A DNA stretch of 64,000 bases from Pseudomonas quercus. Lineage in GTDB: Bacteria > Pseudomonadota > Gammaproteobacteria > Pseudomonadales > Pseudomonadaceae. The DNA lies in contig NZ_JAAVJI010000001.1 in assembly GCF_012033695.1 (NCBI RefSeq), positions 620,001-684,000 on the forward strand, in the 5' to 3' direction. How positions within the stretch are numbered: position 1 is the first letter of the stretch; every line of letters begins with the position of its first letter. Positions 36,177-46,752 of this stretch are shown here, piece by piece. Made by a program: the position numbers and the translations under genes. The notes under the pieces are model-generated. The model was given only the letters and a program-made list of their open reading frames with translations. It was not told the origin of the DNA and ran no database searches.

Positions 36177-37103
36177 ATGAAACAGGTACATGTGATCGAT
36201 TCCCACACAGGCGGTGAGCCGACCCGGTTGGTACTGGACGGCTTCCCTACTCCCCTGGGTGAGACGCTGGCCCTGCGCCGGGACCACCTGCGTGACCACC
36301 ACGATCACTGGCGCCGTGCCTGTTTGCTGGAGCCACGAGGCAACGACGTACTGGTGGGCGCATTGCTGTGTGAACCGACTACGGCAGGTGCCCTGGGTGG
36401 GGTGATTTTTTTCAATAATGCCGGCTACCTGAACATGTGTGGGCACGGCACCATCGGGGTAATTGCCTCCCTCCACTACCTAGGGCGGATCGCCCCTGGC
36501 CTGCACACCCTCGACACACCCGTAGGCCCGGTAACGGCCACCCTCCACGAACATGGGGGCGTCACGGTCCGTAATGTTCCTGCTTACCGCTACCGTGCAA
36601 ACGTGTCTGTGGATGTGCCCGGCTATGGGCGGTTCAAGGGGGACATCGCTTGGGGCGGCAACTGGTTTTTCCTGGTAGCCGAACATGGGCAGGTACTGAC
36701 GCTGAAGAACGTTGAAGCGCTGACAGCGCTCACGTGGGCCATGCTCCAGGCGCTGGATGATCAAGGCCTTGAAGGAGAAGGTGGTGCAAAAATCGACCAT
36801 GTGGAATTGTTTGCCAGCGACCCTGTGGCGGACAGCCGCAATTTCGTGATGTGCCCTGGCAGGGCCTACGACCGTTCGCCCTGTGGCACCGGGACCAGCG
36901 CCAAGCTGGCCTGCCTGGCGGCCGATGGCAAGCTGGCCCCTGGTGAACGCTGGGTGCAGGCCAGCATCACTGGTAGCCAGTTCGAGGCGTATTACCAAGA
37001 GGATGGCGACCGTATCCTCCCGTTTATCACAGGCCGAGCCTATATGACGGCCGATAGCACCCTGCTGATAGATGACGCCGACCCATTTGCCTGGGGCCTT
37101 TGA
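36177..37103 (+). CDS. 4-hydroxyproline epimerase
   Basis: 308 residues from the ATG at 36177 ([19 protein letters not shown]). The two catalytic cysteines of the proline racemase/hydroxyproline epimerase superfamily are present: NMCGHGTIG (about residue 87) and [12 protein letters not shown] (about 236). The enzyme converts trans-4-hydroxy-L-proline to cis-4-hydroxy-D-proline in the cytoplasm, the first catabolic step. The following two genes supply the next activities, which supports hydroxyproline epimerase over proline racemase. Confidence 0.9.
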   Translation: MKQVHVIDSHTGGEPTRLVLDGFPTPLGETLALRRDHLRDHHDHWRRACLLEPRGNDVLVGALLCEPTTAGALGGVIFFNNAGYLNMCGHGTIGVIASLHYLGRIAPGLHTLDTPVGPVTATLHEHGGVTVRNVPAYRYRANVSVDVPGYGRFKGDIAWGGNWFFLVAEHGQVLTLKNVEALTALTWAMLQALDDQGLEGEGGAKIDHVELFASDPVADSRNFVMCPGRAYDRSPCGTGTSAKLACLAADGKLAPGERWVQASITGSQFEAYYQEDGDRILPFITGRAYMTADSTLLIDDADPFAWGL

Positions 37104-37132
37104 ACCCGGCTTTACACACCTGGAGCATGTTG

Positions 37133-38077
37133 ATGGATACCACGATTTTCAGCGGCTGCATCCCGGCCTTGATGACGCCCTGCACCTTGGCGCGCCAGCC
37201 GGATTTTTCCGCCCTGGTTGAAAAAGGCCGCGAGCTGGTCGATGTCGGCATGCGGGCGGTGGTGTATTGCGGCTCGATGGGCGATTGGCCGTTGCTGACA
37301 GAGGCCCAACGGCAGGAAGGCGTGGCGCGGCTGGTAGACGCTGGCGTGCCCACGGTGGTAGGCACCGGTGCGGTCAACAGCCGTGAAGCGGTCGCCCATG
37401 CGGCCCATGCCGCGCAGGTGGGCGCCCAGGGGTTGATGGTCATTCCGCGGGTGCTGTCTCGTGGCACATCGTTGGCGGCTCAGCGTGCCCACTTCAGCGC
37501 CGTGCTAGGCGCCGCGCCTGCCCTCCCTGCCGTTATCTACAACAGCCCCTATTACGGCTTTGCTACCCGGGCCGAACTGTTTTTCGAGTTGCGTCGCCTG
37601 CACCCCAATCTGGTCGGTTTCAAGGAGTTTGGCGGCGCCACGGACCTGCGTTATGCCGCAGAGCACATTACCTCCGGCGGCAGCGGTGTCTGCCTCATGG
37701 TGGGGGTGGATACCCAAGTGGTGCACGGCTTTGTCAATTGCCAGGCCTCCGGGGCGATCACAGGTATCGGCAACGCCTTGCCGCGCGAGGTGCTTCAGCT
37801 GGTTGCGCTGAGCAGGCAGGCCGCCCAGGGCGATGCGCGTGCGCGCCGCCTGGCGCTGGAACTGGAGGCTGCATTGCAGGTGCTGTCTTCCTTCGATGAG
37901 GGCACAGACCTGGTGCTCTACTACAAATACCTGATGGTTTTGAACGGCGATACCCGCTACGCGTTGCACTTCAATGAAACCGATGGCTTGACTGAAGCTC
38001 AACGGGGGTACGCGGAGCACCAGTACCAGTTGTTCAAACACTGGTACGCCGCCTGGTCTGCTGAGCTGGCACGCTAG
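37133..38077 (+). CDS. DapA-family deaminase, probable 1-pyrroline-4-hydroxy-2-carboxylate deaminase
   Basis: 314 residues from the ATG at 37133, with GGAG seven bases upstream; other starts at 37127 and a TTG at 37100 are less well placed. It has the DapA TIM-barrel fold (FSGCIPALMTP; YCGSMGDWPLLTEAQR) with the Schiff-base lysine in LVGFKEFGG and YNSPYYGF containing the conserved tyrosine. In this operon it is expected to turn pyrroline-4-hydroxy-2-carboxylate into 2,5-dioxopentanoate with ammonia release. Confidence 0.85.
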   Translation: MDTTIFSGCIPALMTPCTLARQPDFSALVEKGRELVDVGMRAVVYCGSMGDWPLLTEAQRQEGVARLVDAGVPTVVGTGAVNSREAVAHAAHAAQVGAQGLMVIPRVLSRGTSLAAQRAHFSAVLGAAPALPAVIYNSPYYGFATRAELFFELRRLHPNLVGFKEFGGATDLRYAAEHITSGGSGVCLMVGVDTQVVHGFVNCQASGAITGIGNALPREVLQLVALSRQAAQGDARARRLALELEAALQVLSSFDEGTDLVLYYKYLMVLNGDTRYALHFNETDGLTEAQRGYAEHQYQLFKHWYAAWSAELAR

Positions 38078-38087
38078 AGGAGCTGCC

Positions 38088-39380
38088 ATGACGACAGGTG
38101 CTGCGATGGGCGCAAAGGGCTGCGAGGGTGCACCAGGCATCGACGTGGCCGTAGTGGGCGCTGGGATCATTGGTGTGGCCTGTGCGCTGCAACTGGCCCG
38201 CCAAGGCCTGCGCGTTACCGTACTGGACAAGCAGGCCCCGGGGCTTGGCGCTTCCTTCGGGAACGCAGGCCACCTGGCCACCGAGCAAGTGTTCCCTATT
38301 GCAGACATGTCTATCGTCAAGCGCCTCCCTGCCATGCTCATGGACCCACTCGGGCCATTACGGCTGGATGTGCGCCATCTCCCACGTGCCCTGCCCTGGT
38401 TCCTGCGTCTGCTCCTGAACCTGCGATCGGCACCCTTCGCCCGCACAGTGGCCGGCCTGCGCGCCCTGAACGAACACAGCCTGGCTGCCTGGCAGCGTGT
38501 GTTGGGGCCGATTGGGCAGTTGCCGCTGCTGAAGGAGGATGGCTCGCTGCTGGTCTATGAGCGGCCCGAATCCCACGGCCTTGTGCAGGGGCTATCATCC
38601 CGGTTTCAGGAGCAAGGCGTGCCTGTGGAGCCTTGGGGCCGCGAAGCGATTCGGTTGTCGGCACCCCAGCTAAGTGAACACCTCCAAGGTGGGTTGTTCT
38701 TCCCGGCAACGGCTCACATGCTTGACCCGTATGCAGTGGTGTGCGGCCTGGCGGCTGCAGCGCGCGCGGTGGGCGTTCAATTCCGGCAATGCGAGGTGCT
38801 GGGCGGCGCGTTGACCGCCACAGGTATTACCCTCAGGGCCGGCGCCGGTAGCGTGCATGCACACCGGGTATTGATCGCCTGTGGGGCCCATTCGGCCCCC
38901 CTGGTGAAGGCCTTGACGGGCATCCGCGTGCCACTGGATACAGAACGGGGTTACCACCTCATGCTGCCCGGCGAACAGGAACGGCTACCCTTCGCCGTCA
39001 CCTCGTTTGAAAGGCGCTTCATCATGACGCCTATGCACAAGGGCCTGCGCCTGGCGGGCACGGTCGAATTCGCCGGCCTCAAGCAACCCGCCCGTATGGC
39101 CCGTGCCTGGCAGTTGCACCGCTTGAGCCAAGGGCTGTTCAAAAAGGCACTCAGCACTGAAGGGGCCACACCCTGGATGGGCTGTCGCCCCTCACTGCCA
39201 GACTCCCTACCCGTTATAGACCAGGTGGAAAATGGCCGGGTATTGCTAGCGTTCGGGCACCAACACCTGGGGCTTACCCAGGCGGCGATCACGGCTGATC
39301 TGATCGCCCAGCTGGCTACAGCCAACGCTCCTTCTGCTCAACTGCCCGACACAGTGCCTTACCGTCTGGCACGCTTCTAG
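38088..39380 (+). CDS. FAD-dependent D-hydroxyproline/D-amino-acid dehydrogenase
   Basis: 430 residues; AGAGGAG lies six bases before the ATG and the previous stop is 11 bases away. FAD motif VAVVGAGIIGVACALQLARQGLRVTVLDKQ and the C-terminal DSLPVIDQVENGRVLLAFGHQHLGLT match DadA-like enzymes. It should oxidise cis-4-hydroxy-D-proline to the pyrroline substrate of the deaminase. The semialdehyde dehydrogenase that completes the route is not in the window. Confidence 0.85.
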   Translation: MTTGAAMGAKGCEGAPGIDVAVVGAGIIGVACALQLARQGLRVTVLDKQAPGLGASFGNAGHLATEQVFPIADMSIVKRLPAMLMDPLGPLRLDVRHLPRALPWFLRLLLNLRSAPFARTVAGLRALNEHSLAAWQRVLGPIGQLPLLKEDGSLLVYERPESHGLVQGLSSRFQEQGVPVEPWGREAIRLSAPQLSEHLQGGLFFPATAHMLDPYAVVCGLAAAARAVGVQFRQCEVLGGALTATGITLRAGAGSVHAHRVLIACGAHSAPLVKALTGIRVPLDTERGYHLMLPGEQERLPFAVTSFERRFIMTPMHKGLRLAGTVEFAGLKQPARMARAWQLHRLSQGLFKKALSTEGATPWMGCRPSLPDSLPVIDQVENGRVLLAFGHQHLGLTQAAITADLIAQLATANAPSAQLPDTVPYRLARF

Positions 39381-39485
39381 AGCGCTGTCTGCCATCCTGC
39401 CGCAGGCCGGGTTGAGGCAAGGTGGCCTTTGGTTAATTCATGATGCCTATGGTCATCACGTGTCTGCGCATCTAATTTTTATTCT

Positions 39486-39513
39486 GGAACCAGGAGATCT
39501 TTTCAACCACACA
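39486..39513 (+). promoter_or_regulatory. hrp box (HrpL-dependent promoter), perfect consensus
   Basis: GGAACC (39486-39491), 15-base spacer, CCACACA (39507-39513). This is an exact match to the HrpL consensus, in a purely intergenic position 63 bases before the next start. It is the strongest of the three hrp boxes and supports reading the others as real. Confidence 0.85.
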
Positions 39514-39576
39514 CCGGGTTCGGCGTGTTTTTGCCAAATTATCCTTTCAAATACTGTACGTAACACAGGTGCGCAA

Positions 39577-40447
39577 ATGCCTTTACCGCAACTCTCTCTC
39601 TCAACACGGCCCATGCAAGGGGCAGAATTTACTAGCCGTACATCGGCTGACAGCCCACCACTAAGCCCCGTTCAGCAGGGCAGTCAGGAGGTGATCAATT
39701 CCATGCTGGACGTGCAGAATTCAGCTGATCCCGGGCGATTCATAAACCAACTGCCTGATCATATAAAAACGCTACAGCAGTTGGCTGAAAAAGAGCATTA
39801 CGTTGTACCTCGTGCGGTAGAAGAGCTTGCAAAAGCTCAGGGGTTTTCTACGCCCCTGCTGCCTTGTACTACGGGAGGCACCGCAGCCCTCAGGATGCTG
39901 ACGATAACAGAGCTTCAAAGCCAACTCGATCATCTGAACGAGCAGGTTGCCGCATTGAGCGGTATACACAAACCGAGGGCTGAGCTTGGAATCAGAGACG
40001 TTGCCGGAGCGGCCGTCAATGGCTACAAGTACATGCTTCTCCTGGCCGTAGCCAATAATATCTACTCTGCGGGCAGGCTTATGTTGCAACATTCAGCCGG
40101 GGCGCGAAACTAATACCTTGCTTGGCCTGGCCCGCGAGGTGATTGCGCTTGCAATACATATGAAGCTATTTGGGGATATGCATCGCGATACAGGAATTAT
40201 CGATCAAATCAAAAACAGCCGAAATACTAATCTTCAGGATTTACCCCAGTGGAATTTAGATAACCCTGCAGATAGCCTGGAAGCGATGCTAGAAAAAATC
40301 AACTTGGTTAAGGAACAATCACAGGTCTTGCGGAGCACTCTGGATAAATCACAAGAAACATTCTTGAAAAAAGATGTTCCCGCCATGCTGATGGGCTTTT
40401 TGACGCTTGCGTTGGCAGGGCAAATGATCAATATGGCAACTCGATAG
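39577..40447 (+). pseudogene. Candidate type III effector, frameshifted into two frames
   Basis: Frame one (39577-40113) gives 178 residues starting MPLPQLSLSTRPMQG, with a Ser/Pro/Gln-rich N-terminus and no acidic residue in the first 16. It ends just after HSAGARN. One base out of register the sequence continues without a break as GRETNTLLGLAREVIALAIHMKLFGD through to 40447. Removing one G from the run of four at 40099-40102 restores a single protein of about 289 residues. Hydrophobic stretches lie at YKYMLLLAVANNIYSAG and near the C-terminus (AMLMGFLTLALAGQMI). The perfect hrp box upstream marks it as HrpL-controlled. No named family recognised. Confidence 0.65.
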
Positions 40448-40523
40448 GCGAGGCCCGCTCTGCTACACAGGCGTCACCGCCAGTGCCCAAGCGGAGCAAT
40501 ACAGCCTTTATCGCACTACGAAC

Positions 40524-40558
40524 AGGTCGGGCCGCGTAGGTCGGGCCGCGTAGGTCGG
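40524..40558. repeat. 2.5 copies of a 14-bp tandem repeat
   Basis: The unit AGGTCGGGCCGCGT is repeated at 40524-40537 and 40538-40551, with a half copy to 40558. It lies between the broken effector gene and the lipoprotein gene, downstream of both. No function is evident. Confidence 0.7.
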
Positions 40559-40592
40559 CCCGCACGAAAGCGAAGGCAGCTAAGATCTTGTA

Positions 40593-41408
40593 TCAGGGCT
40601 TAATGGTATGAGCATTTTGCGTCGGTGGTACCGGTACCCCCACCGGGCCATGATGCATGGCGCCCTGTTGCTGGCCCGTAGGGTCGGTCAGTTGGATGAC
40701 CTTCCCATGCTGCCAGGCATCGGCTGCCGGGTTTACCGGTGGCGCAGGGATGTCGGCACGGTCAGCCTTTAAGCGGTTGCTGTCTATACCCAGGCGGTGA
40801 TCCCGCTGGGCCACCAATGCAGGGTCCACTTGCCCGTCGGCCGTAAACCCCATCATCAGCTGAGGCACGCCCAGTGGCAGCGTCTTGTCCAGGTCGGTGT
40901 GCCAGGTATGCCAGGTCTTCCCGTAAGTATTCACCAGCTTATCCATCAAGGCATGTTCGGCCGGTGCGGGCAGGCCTGGGGCAACCAACTGGCCAGATTT
41001 CACTTCGTGCACATGGCTATGCCAAAGAGGCTTTTCAGCGGCTGGCAGGTTTGCATACAGCTGAGCGCTGATGATGTATTCCACGCCCATCAGCTTGGCG
41101 TCTTTCTGGTTACCGTCGTAGATCACGCACTGAATCACCTCTTCATTGAGAATGGCGCAATAGTGATGCGCTTCCATCTGAGCACCGGGGTGGCCATTGT
41201 AGAAGTGGAAACCGTCCAGGTAGGCGTTCAGCGCATCGATCGGCGGGCGACTTTGCAGCAGTGCTGCCCCCGCATCCAGTGCACGCGTGTCGGGCGCCTT
41301 CTGCGCGCCCGGTGCCGTCACGTTGGACACCGTGTCATGGCTACACCCTGCTACGGCATACAGCAGGGCCAAGGTGGTAGAGCCTTTGATAAAACGAACA
41401 CCCATCAT
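40593..41408 (-). CDS. OBAP (DUF1264) family lipoprotein
   Basis: 271 residues. A lipoprotein signal (ALLYAVAGC) precedes the mature chain. The core matches the oil-body-associated-protein family: EAHHYCAILNEEVIQCVIYDGNQKDAKLMGVEYIIS and PLWHSHVHEVKSGQLVAPGLP. Bacterial members are of unknown function. The C-terminal 60 residues are proline-rich and disordered. Two ATG codons lie together at the start. Confidence 0.8.
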   Translation of the reverse strand: MMGVRFIKGSTTLALLYAVAGCSHDTVSNVTAPGAQKAPDTRALDAGAALLQSRPPIDALNAYLDGFHFYNGHPGAQMEAHHYCAILNEEVIQCVIYDGNQKDAKLMGVEYIISAQLYANLPAAEKPLWHSHVHEVKSGQLVAPGLPAPAEHALMDKLVNTYGKTWHTWHTDLDKTLPLGVPQLMMGFTADGQVDPALVAQRDHRLGIDSNRLKADRADIPAPPVNPAADAWQHGKVIQLTDPTGQQQGAMHHGPVGVPVPPTQNAHTIKP

Positions 41409-41598
41409 AAAAAATGTGCCTTATTGTGCGTGACAACCCTGGCGGCGCCAGGGTAAGGGAAAGAATAGACCCCTGCGGCCAGGCTGCGACAAGACGCCGC
41501 GAGGCCGAGTGGCTTGCCTTGCGAGCGTATCGGCTCTATTTATGGCACTGTATCGCCCACCCTTGTGCTGTCGAACGTATCACGCTGTGGACCCTGCA

Positions 41599-41994
41599 AT
41601 GCCCTTTTATTCTTCTCGTTACCTGGCCGTTGCCCTTTTCCTGGGCATCGCTCCGATGGCCTTTGCCCAAGGCGATGCGGAGAGTGGCGAAGCCATTTTC
41701 AAATCCCGCTGCAGCGGCTGCCATGCCATCGGCCCCGGCGCGCAGCCGGCCTTTGGCCCTCAACTTACGGGCGTGGTAGGCCGGCAGGCGGGTGCGGCGC
41801 CAGGCTACCAATATTCGGACGCCATGCGGGCTTCAGGCATTGTGTGGGACGAGGAGAAACTCAAAGCCTACATCGACGATGCCAAGGCGGTGGTGCCTGG
41901 CACCCGCATGAATTTCTGGTGGATCGGCAGCGATCAGAAACTCAGTGACCTGGTCGCTTACTTGGCTTCGCAAGTAGAAAAGCCCTCGCCATAA
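41599..41994 (+). CDS. Class I cytochrome c
   Basis: 131 residues from the ATG at 41599. A Sec signal peptide (LAVALFLGIAPMAFA) is followed by a mono-heme site (SRCSGCHAIGPG) and a distal methionine in PGTRMNFWWIG. This is the c2/c550-like type of periplasmic electron carrier. Its neighbours do not reveal a partner enzyme. Confidence 0.88.
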   Translation: MPFYSSRYLAVALFLGIAPMAFAQGDAESGEAIFKSRCSGCHAIGPGAQPAFGPQLTGVVGRQAGAAPGYQYSDAMRASGIVWDEEKLKAYIDDAKAVVPGTRMNFWWIGSDQKLSDLVAYLASQVEKPSP

Positions 41995-42080
41995 CGCCGC
42001 CTTCACGAGTAATGGCACGGGGCCGCACTAAAGATTGAGCGGTTCAGCCGATAATGAATTATCCATTGTCGGGGGTTTCC

Positions 42081-43712
42081 ATGTTCCTACGTAAAGTTCG
42101 TATCGCCCAGCGGTCGCTATTGTGCTTTGGTTTTTTCGCCGTGCTGATCCTTGGCTTTGGCCTGTTCTCCCTTGGGCAGGTCTCTGCCATCAGAGCCTCG
42201 CAAAAGGTACTTCAGACCAATGTGCTGCCCAGCGTTCAGGCCATTGACCAGGCCCGGAACGACCTGATCGCTATCCGCCTGTACAATGGCAGCCTGCGCA
42301 TGGCCAAGGACAGCGCCAGCGCCGCCACTGCCGAAGACCGTGTGCAGAAGGCGCGTAACGACTTGAACAATAGCCTGGACCTGCTCAACCCCCTGTTAGT
42401 CAGCGAGAAAGGCAAAGCCACCTATGCCAGCCTGCGCCAGGCGGTGCAAGCCTACCTGGACGTCCACAATCGCTACCTGGCCGCAGTGCGTGCCGGGGAC
42501 GAAAGCACCATCCTTGCGCTCACTAACAGCACAGGGGAAATGACACAGGCCGCTGATAAGGTGCAGGAGCTTATTCAAACGCTCAATGAGCTGATCGATG
42601 GCAAGGTCAAACGCGAAGATGGCAATGCCACAGCCGCCTATGAGCAAGCCAAGGATGTGACGATCATTGTGGTGCTTCTTGCACTGGCGGCAACCATTGC
42701 TTTGGCTGTGCTGTTCACGCGTAGCCTGGTGGCACCTATTGGCCGAGCCTTGGGCGTTGCCGAGCGTATCGCTAATAACGACTTCAGCCAGGCCGTGGCA
42801 CCTGACGGTACCGACGAACCTGGTCGACTGCTGGCAGCGCTGGGCCAGATGCAGGCCAACCTGCGCCGTACCTTGACTGAGCTGAGCGATTCGTCCAACC
42901 AGCTGGCCTCCACCTCCGAGGAAATGGCTGCAGTCACGGACGATGCCCTGCGTGGCATACAGCGTCAGAACGATGAAATTGCCCAGTCGGCGACCGCCAT
43001 GAACCAGATGTCGGCAGCCGTGGATGAAGTGGCCAATAACGCCGTGCTCGCGTCTGAAGCCGCGCGTACGTCCAGCACAGCGGCTGAACAGGGCCATGCC
43101 CAAGTGGAGCAGACCGTTAACTCCATCAACGACCTGCAAGGGTCTGTGGACCGGGCGGCGGGCGAACTGGACTCGCTGGCCGACCAGGTACGCAGCATTG
43201 GTGGCGTGCTGGAAGTGATCCGCGGGGTAGCCGACCAGACCAACCTGCTGGCCCTGAACGCGGCCATCGAAGCCGCACGCGCCGGAGAAGCTGGCCGAGG
43301 CTTTGCTGTCGTGGCCGATGAAGTGCGTGCGCTGGCCCATCGAACCCAGCAATCCACGGCGCAGATCGAAGACATGGTGGTGGCGATTCAGGCCGGTACT
43401 GACAAGGCCGTCAGCTCCATGGCCGAAAGCAGTGAACGCGCCCGCGTAAGCGTTGAAGTGGCTCAGGCTGCGGGCGCTGCGCTGGAGGACATCACTTCCG
43501 CCATTGCCCAGATCAACGCCCGTAACCTCAACATTGCCTCGGCGACAGAAGAGCAGGCTCAAGTGGCCAGGGAAGTGGATCGCAGCCTAGTGAGCATTCG
43601 GGACCTGTCGGCTCAGACGGCCGCCGGTGCCGAGCAGACGGCAGCGGCGGGGAACGATTTGTCCCGCCTGGCGGTAGCCCTGAACGGTACGGTGATGCGC
43701 TTCAAGCTGTAG
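42081..43712 (+). CDS. Methyl-accepting chemotaxis protein with four-helix-bundle sensor
   Basis: 543 residues from the ATG at 42081 ([17 protein letters not shown]); another ATG in frame lies at 42054. Transmembrane helix 1 at about 12-33, periplasmic helical sensor to about 190, helix 2 at about 193-215, HAMP, then the signalling hairpin with the conserved tip ([35 protein letters not shown]). Ligand unknown. It is convergent with the hybrid kinase gene that follows, 9 bases from its stop. Confidence 0.92.
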   Translation: MFLRKVRIAQRSLLCFGFFAVLILGFGLFSLGQVSAIRASQKVLQTNVLPSVQAIDQARNDLIAIRLYNGSLRMAKDSASAATAEDRVQKARNDLNNSLDLLNPLLVSEKGKATYASLRQAVQAYLDVHNRYLAAVRAGDESTILALTNSTGEMTQAADKVQELIQTLNELIDGKVKREDGNATAAYEQAKDVTIIVVLLALAATIALAVLFTRSLVAPIGRALGVAERIANNDFSQAVAPDGTDEPGRLLAALGQMQANLRRTLTELSDSSNQLASTSEEMAAVTDDALRGIQRQNDEIAQSATAMNQMSAAVDEVANNAVLASEAARTSSTAAEQGHAQVEQTVNSINDLQGSVDRAAGELDSLADQVRSIGGVLEVIRGVADQTNLLALNAAIEAARAGEAGRGFAVVADEVRALAHRTQQSTAQIEDMVVAIQAGTDKAVSSMAESSERARVSVEVAQAAGAALEDITSAIAQINARNLNIASATEEQAQVAREVDRSLVSIRDLSAQTAAGAEQTAAAGNDLSRLAVALNGTVMRFKL

Positions 43713-43721
43713 GCCAACAGG

Positions 43722-46058
43722 TCAGGCGTTAGCGTAGCGCGTTAACGCCGCCCGCAGCCTGGCAAGGTCCGCAGGGGTCGGAGGGGTATCAGGCGTCGCG
43801 TCCTCCCATTCGCCGGCCAGTACCGCCAGCTCAGTGGCCCCTACCATGAGCGCGGCGCCACGGATGCGGTGGGCGCGCTGGGCAGCCCGTAGCCGATCGC
43901 CTTCGCCCATGGCCGCTTCGAGTTCGAGCAAGTCCGCCTGGGTGCTGTCCAGAAACAGCGCGCGTAAGGCCTGTGGCGGCTCCGGTTTGTCCGGCAAGCC
44001 TGGCGGCGGCACCCATAACGCTAACAAGGCTTGTAATTCCGCCAGTTTCAGGGGCTTGCTCAGGCTCCCATCCATATCGCTGTCGAACACGCGGCTACGG
44101 TGAAGGTCGTCATTAGCGGCAGAAATGGCCAGTAGCGGTAGCCGCTCACGGTTGTTCCGGGCCTCCAAGGCTCGGATATGCCTAGCAACGTCATAGCCAT
44201 CCATGCCAGGCAGCTGGCAATCGAGCAATACGGCTGCGAACGTATGAGGCAGTGTGAGCGCAGCCAGGGCCGCAGGCCCATCTTCAGCCAGTTGGTAGCG
44301 ATAGCCCAGTGCTTCAAGTTGCAGCCCTATGGCCTGTTGGTTCACAGGGTGGTCCTCCACTAGCAGCACTGTGGAGGCATCCGGTGTCGGCAGTGTGCCC
44401 AGGGCAGGCGCGGGTGCAGGTTCGCTAGGCGCTGGCACGGCGTCCACGGGCGCGACCGGCAGCGTCACCTGTACCTGAGTGCCCTGCCCTGGCACGCTGG
44501 CCAGGCTGATGTCGCCGCCCATGAGTACTGCCAGGTCCCTGCAGATGGCTAGGCCCAAGCCGCTGCCCCCATAGCGGCGACTGGTAGAGCTGTCTGCCTG
44601 CACAAAGGGTTGGAACAATTGGTTCTGCTTATCCGTTGGTATGCCGACACCGGTATCACACACCTTCAGCGTCAACGTCGACGGCCGGAGAAGCGGCACC
44701 TCAGCCTGCACGTCAAGGTAAAGGTCAATCTGCCCTTGGGCAGTGAACTTCACCGCGTTGGACAGCAGGTTGTTCAGGATTTGCCGCAGGCGCACGGCAT
44801 CTATGAGCACCACCGGCTGGGGCGGGCCTTCGCAGTGCAGCTGCAACAGGACCCCTTTGGCCATGGCCCCTGCCCGGTGCACCTGTGCAACCGTTTCAGC
44901 CAATGCCCACAGGTCCGTAGGCCTGGCGTCTAGCGTCACACGCTTGGCCTCCAGGCGCGAAAGGTCCAGTACGTTGTCCAGCAGTTCCAGCAGGTTCACG
45001 GCCGAATTGCCAGCCATGGCCGCCAACTGCTCCTGATGCGTCCCAAGGGGCGTGCGCTGGAGCAGTTCGATAGAGGACAGAATGGCATTCATAGGCGTAC
45101 GAATTTCATGGCTCATCATGGCCAGGAACGCCGCCTTGACCCCTTCGCTGCGCTGGGCGCTACGCCGGGCCATTACCGCCTGCCGGGCAAAGGCCGCTAG
45201 CAGGAGCACACAGACGGTCAGGCCCAACAACTCCCAGCGGTAATAGTGAAACACGCTTGGCCAGGAAGGGGCGCCGAAGTCTGTGCCTGCAATCCAGCGG
45301 GCTTCCATCAGGTCCGTTTCCCGCGACGTTAGGCTAGCCAGCGCTTTATTGATGATCTCGCGAAGCATGGGCTCGGAGGGTGTAACGCCCATGGCCACAA
45401 TGGCAGGCATGTCTGCGATGATGCCGGACAGGTGCAACTGATCGAGATATTTGCGCCTGATTACCGGCCGTAGTACTTGGTCCAGCCCGATGGCAGCATC
45501 GGCCAGGCCTTCGTCCACCGCTGCCAGTGTTGCCTCAGGGTCGTTAAGCAGCAGCAACTCGATGCTGGGGTAGTTGCGCCTCAGGTAGCGCTCGTAGCCA
45601 CCGCCGCCCTTCACAGCCACCCGCAGCCCTTTGAGCTTGGCAGGGCTGTAAGCGATAGGGCTTGCTGCCTTGGTAATGATCACCGAAGCCCCTACGAAGT
45701 AAGGGTCGCTGAACAGCAGCCGTTGACGCACGGCATCATCGAGTAGCCGCACCGAAACGGCAGAAACGGCCTGCAGGTCGCCCTGCTCTATCATCTGGAG
45801 GCTGTGCTGCAGGTCTTGGCTCGGTACTGCTTCGAACACCAGGCCTGTGGTGCGCTCGATATGGTCGATGTACTCGCGGGTAAGGCCTTGGTGCCTGCCC
45901 TTGCTGTCGTAATACTCCATGGGCCAGTAGGGGTCGATGGCATACCTCACCACAGGGTGAGCACGGACCCATGCCTCCTCCCCTTGAGTGAGCACGCCTG
46001 CCTGGGCGATGGCCCCGTACGCCACGGCAACGGCGCAGGCGACCGCACGCCAGCTCAT
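43722..46058 (-). CDS. Hybrid sensor kinase with periplasmic SBP_bac_3 sensor (BvgS/EvgS-like)
   Basis: 778 residues. Signal peptide, then a periplasmic amino-acid-binding-type domain (about 30-260, [17 protein letters not shown]), one membrane helix near 275, HisKA with [12 protein letters not shown] (His about 317), HATPase ([19 protein letters not shown]), a receiver with the aspartate in [13 protein letters not shown] (about 615) and a C-terminal Hpt domain ([15 protein letters not shown], His about 731). One base separates it from the LuxR-type regulator gene upstream, its likely phosphorelay partner. It may sense a small organic acid or amine. Confidence 0.92.
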   Translation of the reverse strand: MSWRAVACAVAVAYGAIAQAGVLTQGEEAWVRAHPVVRYAIDPYWPMEYYDSKGRHQGLTREYIDHIERTTGLVFEAVPSQDLQHSLQMIEQGDLQAVSAVSVRLLDDAVRQRLLFSDPYFVGASVIITKAASPIAYSPAKLKGLRVAVKGGGGYERYLRRNYPSIELLLLNDPEATLAAVDEGLADAAIGLDQVLRPVIRRKYLDQLHLSGIIADMPAIVAMGVTPSEPMLREIINKALASLTSRETDLMEARWIAGTDFGAPSWPSVFHYYRWELLGLTVCVLLLAAFARQAVMARRSAQRSEGVKAAFLAMMSHEIRTPMNAILSSIELLQRTPLGTHQEQLAAMAGNSAVNLLELLDNVLDLSRLEAKRVTLDARPTDLWALAETVAQVHRAGAMAKGVLLQLHCEGPPQPVVLIDAVRLRQILNNLLSNAVKFTAQGQIDLYLDVQAEVPLLRPSTLTLKVCDTGVGIPTDKQNQLFQPFVQADSSTSRRYGGSGLGLAICRDLAVLMGGDISLASVPGQGTQVQVTLPVAPVDAVPAPSEPAPAPALGTLPTPDASTVLLVEDHPVNQQAIGLQLEALGYRYQLAEDGPAALAALTLPHTFAAVLLDCQLPGMDGYDVARHIRALEARNNRERLPLLAISAANDDLHRSRVFDSDMDGSLSKPLKLAELQALLALWVPPPGLPDKPEPPQALRALFLDSTQADLLELEAAMGEGDRLRAAQRAHRIRGAALMVGATELAVLAGEWEDATPDTPPTPADLARLRAALTRYANA

Positions 46059-46059
46059 G

Positions 46060-46752
46060 CTAGCGGCCTTCCAGCTGGGTGCGCAGTTTGAACAGCTCGT
46101 TGTCCGAGCGCAGCCCCAGCTTTCGGTAAGCGGACTGCTTCTGGGCGCTGATGGTCTTTATGCTGCGTGAGAACTTGCGGCCGATGTCGGTAACCGAAAG
46201 GCCATCCAGGCAGCAGCGCAGCACTTCGCGCTCGCGGTGGGTCAGGCTAGCGGTGCTCACAAGCGCCGCAATAGGCTCATCTGCATCCTCCGTGGCGTGC
46301 AGAGGGTGGAGGGTAACCGTGGTGCACTGCAGTGCCTGGCGCATGGCTTCGTCCAGGTATTGCTCGCCCTCCATCACTGTGAAGATCGCAGTCAGCAGCG
46401 TGCGCGCATTCAGGTCCTTCCCTACAAAGCCCGCCACACCGCAGCGCAGGCACAAGGCAACGGTGGACGGCGTATGCAAGGACGACAGTACGATGATGCG
46501 GGTAGCTGGGTACCGGTTTCGAATTACCTTGATGAGGTTGATGCCATCCACCTCTCCCGGGCCCAGGGAGTAGTCGAGGATAACGATATCGGCTTCGGTC
46601 TGCCGCAACCCTTCAAGCAGGTTCCGGCTAGTGGTGTAAGCGCCGATTACTTCGATCCCGCGTTGCCTGGCCAACGAATGGCTGACGCCCAACAGCAATA
46701 GTTCGTGGTCATCGAGCAACATGACCCGAATAGGTGTGGCCTCCTTGCTCAC
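46060..46752 (-). CDS. LuxR/NarL-type response regulator
   Basis: 230 residues. Receiver domain 8-125 with the phospho-acceptor in ADIVILDYSLGPGEVDG and a conserved lysine in FVGKDLNART. The C-terminal 65 residues are a LuxR helix-turn-helix (LTHREREVLRCCLDGLSVTDIGRKFSRSIKTISAQKQSAYRKLG). It is the first gene of the operon with the hybrid kinase. Target genes are not shown by the sequence. Confidence 0.92.
   Translation of the reverse strand: MSKEATPIRVMLLDDHELLLLGVSHSLARQRGIEVIGAYTTSRNLLEGLRQTEADIVILDYSLGPGEVDGINLIKVIRNRYPATRIIVLSSLHTPSTVALCLRCGVAGFVGKDLNARTLLTAIFTVMEGEQYLDEAMRQALQCTTVTLHPLHATEDADEPIAALVSTASLTHREREVLRCCLDGLSVTDIGRKFSRSIKTISAQKQSAYRKLGLRSDNELFKLRTQLEGR

Noticed and set aside
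40118..40447. Separate small gene after the third effector
   Set aside because: It has no ribosome site, starts only at TTG and joins the preceding frame smoothly after a one-base correction, so it is treated as the second half of one gene.
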